Shown: positions 1 through 5,057 of the stretch, one piece after another | Layout of the letters: each line of letters starts with the position of its first letter | Position numbering within the stretch: the stretch's first letter is position 1 | Assembly: GCA_023131935.1 (NCBI GenBank) | Contig: JAGLYY010000476.1 | Location: 1-5,956, forward strand | Length of the DNA: 5,956 nucleotides | Direction of reading: 5' to 3' | Source: Spirochaetales bacterium | GTDB lineage: Bacteria > Spirochaetota > Spirochaetia > JAGLYY01 | Notes under the pieces: generated by a model | Told to the model about the DNA's origin: nothing | The model's input: only the letters and a program-made list of their open reading frames with translations | The model's database searches: none | Made by a program: the position numbers and the translations under genes

Positions 1-155
1 ATTTCCGTAGGATCCTTGATCACGGCAATGACTTTCATATCAGATCCACATTTAGGACATATGAGCGGATCAACCTCATAGACTTTCGCAAGCAGACGTG
101 CCCAGGCTTTTCTTACGGAACCATCTGTAAATTCTGATCCCGTAGTAACAGAAGT
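1..155 (-). pseudogene. IS91-like transposase, C-terminal remnant (partial)
   Basis: On the minus strand the frame is open from a stop codon at 156-158 to the window edge. It reads SEFTDGSVRKAWARLL, then a YEVDPLICPKCGSDMK block, then VIAVIKDPTE. The pattern RKxWARLLxKVYEVDPLxCPKCG followed by a short basic stretch and an 'IxD' tail is what I know from the C-terminus of IS91-type (Y2/putative) transposases, where the CPxCG knuckle is part of a zinc ribbon. No start codon or catalytic region is present upstream on the minus strand: the in-frame TGA at 156-158 cuts it off. The fragment continues beyond position 1. It is therefore a 5'-truncated relic or the product of an insertion or rearrangement at about 140-158. 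The family assignment rests on motif memory, not alignment. Confidence 0.6.
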
Positions 156-379
156 TCAAGGAAAAGGCATGGCCCCGACCGATTTACACTCAGGAGTAAA
201 CAGAAAGCAAATATCCAATGGCTTTTATTCTGTATAGTTCACAATAACGGAAAGATTCAGCGCTATGCGGAAGCATAGAGATGATAAATAAGACGATTTT
301 TTGATTGTTGCGGTTTTTATGCTGGTGTAAAATGGTAAGGGAGAAATGTATCTGCAAAACAGTGTTTTCCTACAGCCTT
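156..379. other. Gene-free stretch between transposase relic and integron cassette
   Basis: No convincing gene is visible here on either strand. Short frames exist (a plus-strand frame containing GMAPTDLHSG ends at a TAG near 234), but they lack a ribosome binding site and I do not recognise them. If the first cassette once sat next to an integrase gene or an attI site, this is where it would be. I see neither an integrase fragment nor a convincing attI. A weak promoter-like element lies at 305-333 and is listed separately. Confidence 0.5.
305..333 (+). promoter_or_regulatory. Possible cassette promoter (weak sigma-70-like)
   Basis: A TTGTTG box at 305-310 is separated by 17 bases from TAAAAT at 328-333, which matches the -10 consensus at five of six positions. 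The -35 match is poor (TTG only). Transcription would start near 340 and enter the gene cassette at 381. That is where a cassette promoter would be useful, because cassette genes usually lack their own promoters. This is a candidate only. Confidence 0.3.
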
Positions 380-386
380 GTTATGC
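380..386 (+). other. Leading recombination core of cassette 1 (GTTATGC)
   Basis: GTTATGC fits the integron core GTTRRRY except at position 5 (T for R). It is the exact reverse complement of GCATAAC, the left core of the attC at 727-733. In an integron cassette the left core of its own attC pairs with the first bases of that same cassette, so this match marks the cassette's 5' boundary between G380 and T381. The rest of the preceding attC or attI cannot be recognised upstream. Confidence 0.65.
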
Positions 387-779
387 GGGAGAAGAATGAG
401 ATGAGTGCTACCATGCTATCCAAGGAAGCCTTCGAAGCTTCACGACGGTTCGTTGAGACGACACGTTCCCAGCGATATAATCTCGCTTGTGTCTGACCGC
501 GTGATCAGCCACCTGTCTGGTCTTGAGAAGATCGAGATGCATGAACTGCAGTGTTGTATTCGCCTGCTGCAAACTGAGACCTTATGAAGATGGTTCTTGG
601 ACCCCCACTTGGTCCCGGGGTAACACATTTCCGGATGCTTGGGAAAAGGCACGTCGGGAGTGGTTTGGTATCATCACAATCGAAAAGCTATTATTACTGA
701 AAAGGTTCAGGAGGACTGCAGGAATCGCATAACAAGCCGGATCCAGGCGACGGCTTACAGCCGCGCCTGATCCGCGACG
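381..779 (+). mobile_element. Integron gene cassette 1 (complete, 399 bp)
   Basis: The boundaries are inferred from integron recombination rules: IntI cuts between G and TTRRRY. The cassette therefore begins with TTATGC at 381 and ends with G779 of its attC. Its size, a start codon only 20 bases from the boundary, and a last frame that stops inside the attC left core (TAA at 730-732) are all typical of cassettes. The single gene inside appears frame-disrupted. No integrase gene is visible in the window, so mobility would need an integrase supplied from elsewhere. Confidence 0.7.
401..732 (+). pseudogene. Cassette 1 gene, apparently frameshifted; unknown function
   Basis: Three short frames follow each other in three different phases. 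The first starts at ATG 401 (MSATMLSKEAFEASRRFVE), behind GGGAG at 387-391, and stops at 494-496. The second supplies SDIISLVSDRVISHLSGLEK and stops at 585-587. The third supplies EDGSWTPTW, then FPDAWEKARREWFG, and ends with KRFRRTAGIA at the TAA in 730-732. Each piece has protein-like composition where the others do not. Read with one shift near 470-480 and another near 585-595, they give one charged, helical protein of about 110 residues that fills the cassette. I do not recognise the family. Alternatively only the last frame (from about 523) is a real gene. Sequencing error in the window could also produce the same picture. Confidence 0.45.
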
Positions 780-785
780 TTAGGC
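727..785 (+). other. attC: Integron attC recombination site (59 bp)
   Basis: The left core GCATAAC is at 727-733 and the right core GTTAGGC (a full GTTRRRY match) at 779-785. Between them two arms fold back. GGATC (739-743) pairs with GATCC (769-773), AGGCG (745-749) with CGCCT (764-768), and CGGC (751-754) with GCCG (760-763), around a TTACA loop. C744 and A750 are left unpaired, corresponding to G and T on the bottom strand. Unpaired spacers AAGCC (734-738) and GCGAC (774-778) lie next to the cores. Extrahelical bases, unpaired central spacers and a small terminal loop are the features that IntI recognises in the folded bottom strand. The length is at the short end of the usual attC range. 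Confidence 0.92.
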
Positions 786-842
786 GGCCTGCACAAACTT
801 GAGTCATTTCTAAAATTCAACAGTTTGGCCGAGGAGGGTATG

Positions 843-1019
843 ATGAATCACAAGAAGTTGTTACCGCAAATGACCGGCTTGACGTTGGTATTACTGTTTT
901 TAGTCGCATGTGCACCCACGCCAAGCGGGCCGGATTATTGGCCCACCGAGGGTTGGCGAACCGGGACTCCTATAATGGAGCCGGCCTTGGAGATATTATC
1001 TTCGATTTATTTTGGGTGA
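843..1019 (+). pseudogene. Lipoprotein head resembling a serine hydrolase N-terminus, truncated
   Basis: The unit begins 63 bases after the attC junction. GGAGG at 833-837 sets the start at ATG 843 (ATG 840 and TTG 825 are in the same frame but badly spaced). The 58-residue product has a basic N-terminus (MNHKK), a hydrophobic core and a lipobox LVAC with Cys23, so it should be lipidated and exported. Mature residues CAPTPSGPDYWPTEGWRT resemble the start of beta-lactamase-like serine hydrolases that I recall as '...YWPTEGWRTSTPEEQG'. The match ends at 'TP' and the rest is unrelated, with a stop at 1017-1019 and no catalytic SxxK region. It is best read as the stump of a hydrolase gene joined to foreign DNA near 970. 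A short functional lipoprotein cannot be excluded. Confidence 0.55.
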
Positions 1020-1084
1020 TTGGTTATACCGTGGTCTTCTTTGTGCTAGGAATATTATCATTCAGATGGAAAACCAAACCATAA
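971..1084 (+). pseudogene. Membrane-segment tail resembling an ABC-2 permease C-terminus (out of frame)
   Basis: In the frame offset by two from the lipoprotein stump, the DNA encodes YNGAGLGDIIFDLFWVIG followed by YTVVFFVLGILSFRWKTKP and a TAA at 1082-1084. A 'DIxFDLxxLxGxxxVFFxLGxxxFRxK' ending, with one transmembrane helix and a short basic cytoplasmic tail, is typical of ABC-2-type transporter permeases. No start codon with a ribosome binding site serves this frame; the in-frame ATG 908 lies inside the lipoprotein. I read it as the last ~35 codons of a permease fused out of frame behind the lipoprotein head. Family identification is by pattern only. Confidence 0.45.
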
Positions 1085-1173
1085 ATTCATACCGCCTCTT
1101 CTTTGAAGTGAAATTGGAATATGAATAGACTTGTGTGTGGACTTCACATTACACTTCATATTACACAAGCGGT

Positions 1174-1201
1174 TATAAAAATTGGCGGGAGCCGTTTTAT
1201 A
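1174..1201. promoter_or_regulatory. Hairpin in the leader of the HBM/beta-helix gene
   Basis: TATAAAA (1174-1180) is inverted as TTTTATA (1195-1201), and between them GGC/GCC flank a GGGA loop, giving one composite stem. The decamer TTATAAAAAT also occurs as a direct repeat at 1173-1182 and 1197-1206. A second inverted repeat, ATATGAA (1119-1125) with TTCATAT (1155-1161), lies just upstream, as does CTTGTGT/ACACAAG (1130-1136/1163-1169). The structure ends 32 bases before the ATG. It could be a leader control element, a terminator for the upstream fragments, or an operator. No clean -10/-35 pair was found. Confidence 0.35.
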
Positions 1202-1232
1202 AAAATGAGGGTCATGGTATTGGGAGTCAAAC

Positions 1233-4200
1233 ATGAAAATCTTATCTAAAATGAAACTGTATCAGAAGATTTTAGTAGCCTTGATATTGGCGGCAGTGAT
1301 AGGCGCAGCGGCGTTTTGGATTAAATCGTCTATAGAACGGGTAGATGAGCATGAAGCCTCTCTCCTTATTTCTGAAATGGAAATCAGTATTCTTCAATGT
1401 CGAAGGGATGAGAAGAATTTTATGCTGCGGCATGATCAGGCCAGTTCAGATAATTTTGCCAGGAGAATTCAAGATTTAAAGAAATACGAAACAGGAATGA
1501 GGGCTTTGACCAATAAAAAGGTTATATTGGGCATGCTGGACGATATAAAAGCGGAAACTAAGATATATGAAAACAATTTTCAGGATATAAAAGGATTGTA
1601 TGATTCAAAGAGCTTCGGGACGGTCAGTGATCCTGCTCTGTTGAAAATTTCCGATGAGGTTACCTTGATGGCGGAACCCGCTGTAACCCCTTCATCCGTG
1701 GAGACAACCCGAAGTCTGATTGAGGCGGGAAGAAACCTGGAATATTTTATTCAGTATTTTCCGGATAGTTTCACAGCCTTATTAACAACTTTGAATTTAA
1801 GGCGGTGGGAGAAAAATCTTCAAAAGATATACCATGAACCGGAAAGCGGTACAGATTTCAGGGCCGTTTTCTACAGAGGGAAACTGCATGAGGATCTGTT
1901 AAAGCTTAAGGAACTGATAGAGGTTGAGAATACCGGGGTTCAAATGAATGTATCGATTGACCTTTTAAAGTCGGCTTTGCGGCAGTATGAATCTAACTTT
2001 AACGAATTTGTGGCCAATCAAGATGCTTTCTACATTAAGAGAAATGCAATAGAAATATCCGCACGAAAAATAGAAAATAACATTCTGATGATGAAGAATA
2101 TTTTTACTCCGGAAAGCAGTCAAATAGACGCAGGGATACTGAAAATGGGGAGCAGCCTGCTTCAATGTCGAAGGGATGAGAAGAATTTTCTGCTGCGGCA
2201 TGACCTGGCAAGCACTGATAGTTTTGCCCAGGGGATTCAGGACTTTAGAAAACACGAGACCGCAATGAGGGCTTTAGCCGGTGATAAGGCCATAGTGGGT
2301 TTGTTGGACCATATCAATACCCAAATTTCCATTTATGAAAACGCATTTCAGGATATACAGGGACTATATGACTCAAAGAGCTTTGGAGCAGTTAGTGATC
2401 CGGCCTTATCGAAAATTACCGATGAATTTACCTTGATGACGGAACCCGCTGAAACCCCTTCATCCGTGGAGACAACCCGAAGTTTGATTGAGGCGGGGAG
2501 AAACCTGGAATATTACGCTAAGATCTTACCGAAAAGCTCAACACCTTTGATATCTATTTTACAGGCAAGAAGGTGGGAGAAGAATTTTCAACAAAGATAT
2601 GACAGTCTGACGGGCAATCCGGATTCAAGATCGATATCTTATATAAAAACGATTGAGCAGGAAATATCTAATGTTAGGGATTGGTTGTGGTCAGAGAAAA
2701 ATAAGGGCATGCCCGGGGAGAATCTTCTCCGATTAGAATTGTCCCTGGATCGATATGAATATAACTTGGGGCAGTTTATGCAAAATCTCGATGCCTTTCA
2801 TATCAGGAGAAAAGAGATGATAGAATCCGCAAGGGATCTTGACCGGGCAGTTCAAATGATAAAAGACAAGGTTTTTGAAAGCACATCTGAAAACGATATA
2901 GACGGTATATACTATCTAAACCCGAGATTACCGATTCACGGCCAATCCGAAGGTAATTATCATGATGTGGGGTCTCTGCATGCTTATCGGCCGTCGATCA
3001 GAGAATACCGGCATTGTAAAAACTGGATACAGTTTTATTTTGACCAGGACGGTCAATATGTGAAAGAGACAGTAATATCTTCCATATACTTCCATATTTG
3101 GATTAGGACAGTAAACGACAGTATAGACATAGGTTTTGAGAAAGAGGGTAAATATAGCGGCGGCCAGGGCGGTATGGATAACTTTATTGCAGTGAATTAC
3201 GATGCTTCAAAGGGGTATTCGACCAGGAACGGTTATTCTCTGATAACCGGGGAAATAGACATGAATTATCCCATAAGGGGAGAAGATATATATCAATTTG
3301 CAATGAAACTTTCCAGGCACTCAGGTTATCCTTCAGTGTTGATGGAACCGAACCGGTATTCTTTCATAATTATTAATCCTCCATCGAACAAGATATTGAT
3401 ATTAGTGGACAGGGACAGTGACGGTCTGAATGACTATGAAGAGATGTTTGTTTATTATACCGACCCCTATGATGAGGATACTGACGGCGATGGGCTTACT
3501 GACGGAACGGAGGCATTAAAAGGAACATCTCCCAACATTAATGATCTGTATTCAGGTGGAGTCATAGAGGGCATAAGCGATACTCCTCATATAAATAATT
3601 ATAAAACTTTTGACGGTGATTGGATCGTTGATAGAACCGAGAGTTTTTTAAACAGCAAATTTACACTGCACGGCAATCTAATCATTCGTAGCGGTGGAAC
3701 CCTGGTCCTGGACAACTGCATCCTGGATATGAACAGGAAAACCAAAGATAAAATTATACATGTAGAAAAAGGCGGCACGCTGAATCTGAGAAAGACCGAG
3801 ATTGATTTCAATGATACCGGATACTGGTACAAGGTCGTAGAAGGCGAGGAGGTCGAGATAGGATCTAATTTTGATATCTATGGCACTTTAAACGTACAGG
3901 AGAGCACGCTTAGGAACAGCTTGGGTATTAAGTTTTACCAGGGGAGTAATACTATTATACGCAACAGCAGTATGCAAGATTGTTATCATTTAAGCTTTGA
4001 AGGTTTATCGGATTCAAGGATAGAAGACAGCGTTATCTCAAATTTTATTGGAGTGCCAATATTTTGTAAGTCATCCTCACCTATTATAAGAAATACTGTT
4101 TTAAATGTTGAATATAACGGTGTAGGGATCTACTGCTTTAATTCCTCCCCGATTATTGATAATTCCAAAATTATTGTAAGTGAAGATGAAGACTCAGATA

Positions 4201-4307
4201 CCTCTGCATTTATCATCGTTGAGAATTCGCATCCCGTACTATCCAATACACACTTTAATACTGAACGAGTGAAGCATGATGATAGTTCAGGGATTGTAAT
4301 TAAGTGA
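1233..4307 (+). CDS. Membrane-anchored protein: tandem HBM-like sensors, Ca-binding loops, beta-helix
   Basis: The start at ATG 1233 is supported by GGGAG at 1222-1226. Of 1024 residues, 12-30 form a signal anchor (LVALILAAVIGAAAF). Residues ~50-560 are helical and contain two units 256 residues apart. Each has two signature motifs: RRDEKNF at 57-63 and 313-319, RRWEKN at 190-195 and 446-451. This RRxEKxF pattern is that of HBM (helical bimodular) periplasmic sensor domains of chemoreceptors and histidine kinases. Residues ~565-720 form a beta-rich domain I do not recognise. Residues 726-760 carry DRDSDGLNDYEE and TDPYDEDTDGDGLTDGTE, which are thrombospondin type 3-like calcium loops. Residues ~785-1024 repeat short strands such as SSPIIRNT and SSPIIDNS, a right-handed beta-helix of the pectate-lyase-like fold, without an identifiable active site. 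There is no second membrane helix, HAMP or output domain, so it is probably exposed outside the inner membrane. A binding, surface or structural role is inferred; the ligand is unknown. Confidence 0.88.
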   Translation: MKILSKMKLYQKILVALILAAVIGAAAFWIKSSIERVDEHEASLLISEMEISILQCRRDEKNFMLRHDQASSDNFARRIQDLKKYETGMRALTNKKVILGMLDDIKAETKIYENNFQDIKGLYDSKSFGTVSDPALLKISDEVTLMAEPAVTPSSVETTRSLIEAGRNLEYFIQYFPDSFTALLTTLNLRRWEKNLQKIYHEPESGTDFRAVFYRGKLHEDLLKLKELIEVENTGVQMNVSIDLLKSALRQYESNFNEFVANQDAFYIKRNAIEISARKIENNILMMKNIFTPESSQIDAGILKMGSSLLQCRRDEKNFLLRHDLASTDSFAQGIQDFRKHETAMRALAGDKAIVGLLDHINTQISIYENAFQDIQGLYDSKSFGAVSDPALSKITDEFTLMTEPAETPSSVETTRSLIEAGRNLEYYAKILPKSSTPLISILQARRWEKNFQQRYDSLTGNPDSRSISYIKTIEQEISNVRDWLWSEKNKGMPGENLLRLELSLDRYEYNLGQFMQNLDAFHIRRKEMIESARDLDRAVQMIKDKVFESTSENDIDGIYYLNPRLPIHGQSEGNYHDVGSLHAYRPSIREYRHCKNWIQFYFDQDGQYVKETVISSIYFHIWIRTVNDSIDIGFEKEGKYSGGQGGMDNFIAVNYDASKGYSTRNGYSLITGEIDMNYPIRGEDIYQFAMKLSRHSGYPSVLMEPNRYSFIIINPPSNKILILVDRDSDGLNDYEEMFVYYTDPYDEDTDGDGLTDGTEALKGTSPNINDLYSGGVIEGISDTPHINNYKTFDGDWIVDRTESFLNSKFTLHGNLIIRSGGTLVLDNCILDMNRKTKDKIIHVEKGGTLNLRKTEIDFNDTGYWYKVVEGEEVEIGSNFDIYGTLNVQESTLRNSLGIKFYQGSNTIIRNSSMQDCYHLSFEGLSDSRIEDSVISNFIGVPIFCKSSSPIIRNTVLNVEYNGVGIYCFNSSPIIDNSKIIVSEDEDSDTSAFIIVENSHPVLSNTHFNTERVKHDDSSGIVIK
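1392..1745 (+). repeat. Tandem intragenic repeat, copy 1 (conserved half of HBM unit)
   Basis: This segment encodes residues 54-171 and aligns without gaps to copy 2 at a constant offset of 768 bases. By hand count 88 of 118 residues are identical (about 75%). Two DNA runs are identical: 1392-1421 (30 bases) and 1685-1715 (31 bases). The rest of the 256-residue unit, to about residue 305, is still recognisably homologous but far more divergent. Confidence 0.9.
2160..2513 (+). repeat. Tandem intragenic repeat, copy 2 (conserved half of HBM unit)
   Basis: This segment encodes residues 310-427 and is the partner of the segment at 1392-1745. Identical DNA runs are at 2160-2189 and 2453-2483. Both ends are conserved (LQCRRDEKNF at the start, SSVETTRSLIEAGRNLEY at the end), while the middle differs at scattered positions. 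Confidence 0.9.
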
Positions 4308-4315
4308 ATGCACCT

Positions 4316-4678
4316 TTACCAGACGTACTTATCCGCTTGCACGTAGAGCAAATCCTGTATGGTTCTACCCCTTTGATGAAGACCTACCAAAAGGGAGGAT
4401 TCTGAGGCTATCAGCCATCCAGGATATTTCCCCTGTGTGAATACAATCAGCTCGCCAAACATCTCTCCGGGGTAAAATTCTTTCAGGACTATCTCTTTTC
4501 CTGATGATAATACACGGGAAAGTCTCAATCTTGCCCAGAAGATCGAAAGTAAGGCAGTTATCCCAAAAATGATAATCCAAAGCTGGAGTTTCTGGTTTTT
4601 TAAAAGAATGATAAAGAGTGCTGCCGCGGTAATTTCGCTTACTACTCGCAAAATAGTTATTGCTCTGGTTTTATTCAT
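4316..4678 (-). CDS. Chimeric membrane protein: 4Fe-4S protein head joined to a cNMP-type fragment
   Basis: The start codon (4676-4678) has an AAAGGGGG ribosome binding site five bases upstream. Of 120 residues, 1-47 (MNKTRAITILRV..., one or two hydrophobic segments, KLQLWIIIFGI, LLSIF) match the usual beginning of membrane 4Fe-4S-binding proteins. In that family 'FGRFYCxWxCP' would follow next. Here it reads WARLRLSRVLSSGKEIVLKE and then FYPGEMFGELIVFTQGKYPG, which is the beta-roll core of Crp/Fnr-type cyclic-nucleotide-binding domains. The phosphate-binding arginine is not seen (QGKYPG at that site). Residues ~98-120 resemble neither family. There is no helix-turn-helix and there are no cysteine clusters. 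It is either a pseudogene built from two fragments or a new small membrane-tethered beta-roll protein. The gene converges on the HBM gene with 8 bases between stop codons and no visible terminator. Confidence 0.55.
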   Translation of the reverse strand: MNKTRAITILRVVSEITAAALFIILLKNQKLQLWIIIFGITALLSIFWARLRLSRVLSSGKEIVLKEFYPGEMFGELIVFTQGKYPGWLIASESSLLVGLHQRGRTIQDLLYVQADKYVW

Positions 4679-4698
4679 GTTATCCCCCTTTGAAGTTC

Positions 4699-4704
4699 AT
4701 AATA
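4699..4704 (-). promoter_or_regulatory. -10 element for the minus-strand chimera gene
   Basis: On the minus strand this reads TATTAT, five of six matches to TATAAT, about 20 bases before the start codon. It predicts transcription from near 4692. There is no good -35 box, which fits a promoter that depends on an activator bound at the adjacent palindrome. Confidence 0.4.
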
Positions 4705-4727
4705 TACTGAAATGGATGTGCACCTAT

Positions 4728-4743
4728 TGTGATAGTTATCACG
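4728..4743. promoter_or_regulatory. CRP-like operator palindrome
   Basis: TGTGA-TAGTTA-TCACG matches the CRP consensus TGTGA-N6-TCACA at nine of ten positions. Its inner 14 bases GTGATAGTTATCAC have perfect six-base arms. The centre (4735.5) lies about 43 bases upstream of the transcription start predicted from the -10 at 4699-4704, close to the class II activation position (-41.5). The neighbouring gene carries part of a Crp/Fnr-type domain, so a lost full-length regulator may once have controlled this locus. An alternative is a distant enhancer for the plus-strand sigma-54 promoter. Confidence 0.5.
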
Positions 4744-4895
4744 GTATATGGGATTTTAATAAATTTTGGAAACGACCGTTAATGATTGATCTTGAATGTT
4801 GGAATACTGTTTCTTGTGTGCGTCCTGGACAATTCCTGATAAACTCAGATCTTTCAAACAACTCTTTAGACTTTAAAATAAGAGTATATAAAATA

Positions 4896-4924
4896 TTGAC
4901 AAACAGCTTAAATGTAAAAATATT
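4896..4924 (+). promoter_or_regulatory. Possible sigma-70 promoter upstream of the histidine kinase
   Basis: A perfect TTGACA at 4896-4901, a 17-base spacer and AATATT at 4919-4924 (four of six to TATAAT). The surroundings are very AT-rich. It would give a long leader of about 125 bases that runs through the sigma-54 promoter, so it may provide basal expression. Confidence 0.4.
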
Positions 4925-4974
4925 TAACAGCTAATAACTACCTTTAGCACCAATAATAAAAATGATAGGAAACA

Positions 4975-4990
4975 TGGCACATATCTTGCT
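4975..4990 (+). promoter_or_regulatory. Sigma-54 (RpoN) promoter, -24/-12
   Basis: TGGCAC (4975-4980), five bases, then TTGCT (4986-4990) match the sigma-54 consensus TGGCAC-N5-TTGCW at every position, with the invariant GG and GC ten bases apart. Transcription should begin near 5001, 57 bases before the kinase start codon. The kinase would then be activated by an enhancer-binding regulator, as in ZraSR-type systems where the regulator drives its own operon. Confidence 0.8.
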
Positions 4991-5057
4991 GTATATTTAA
5001 TCAGTATTTACTGTTATCCTTGTTTCATAGAAAGTACTATAATTGGGGAGTGGAGAA

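Noticed and set aside
325..386. A possible second attC ending at GTTATGC (380-386), with partly paired GTA/GG/AAA stretches upstream
   Set aside because: No AAC-containing left core is present and the pairing needs three bulges and irregular gaps, so it is too weak to call. Only the junction core is annotated.
1965..2255. Minus-strand open frame of 96 codons inside the large gene
   Set aside because: It is antisense to the HBM region, with no ribosome binding site and no recognisable domain. It is a shadow of the plus-strand repeats.
3599..3832. Minus-strand open frame of 77 codons
   Set aside because: It is antisense to the beta-helix region. Its hydrophobic look comes from the complement of the repeat codons.
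1233..4307. Annotation of the large gene as a chemoreceptor or histidine kinase because of its HBM-like domains
   Set aside because: No HAMP, methyl-accepting or kinase motif exists, and the C-terminal half carries calcium loops and a beta-helix.
4300..4320. Bidirectional terminator between the two convergent genes
   Set aside because: Only 8 bases separate the stop codons and no GC-rich stem with a T-run is seen there.
4861..4885. Inverted repeat ACTCTT/AAGAGT upstream of the sigma-54 promoter, and GTCC-T-GGAC at 4822-4830, as enhancer sites
   Set aside because: The arms are only six and four bases in AT-rich DNA, which is expected by chance. They do not resemble a known NtrC-family operator.
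4569..4934. Plus-strand open frame of 121 codons
   Set aside because: It overlaps the minus-strand chimera and then runs through AT-rich regulatory DNA including the CRP-like site. There is no ribosome binding site, and the composition looks non-coding.
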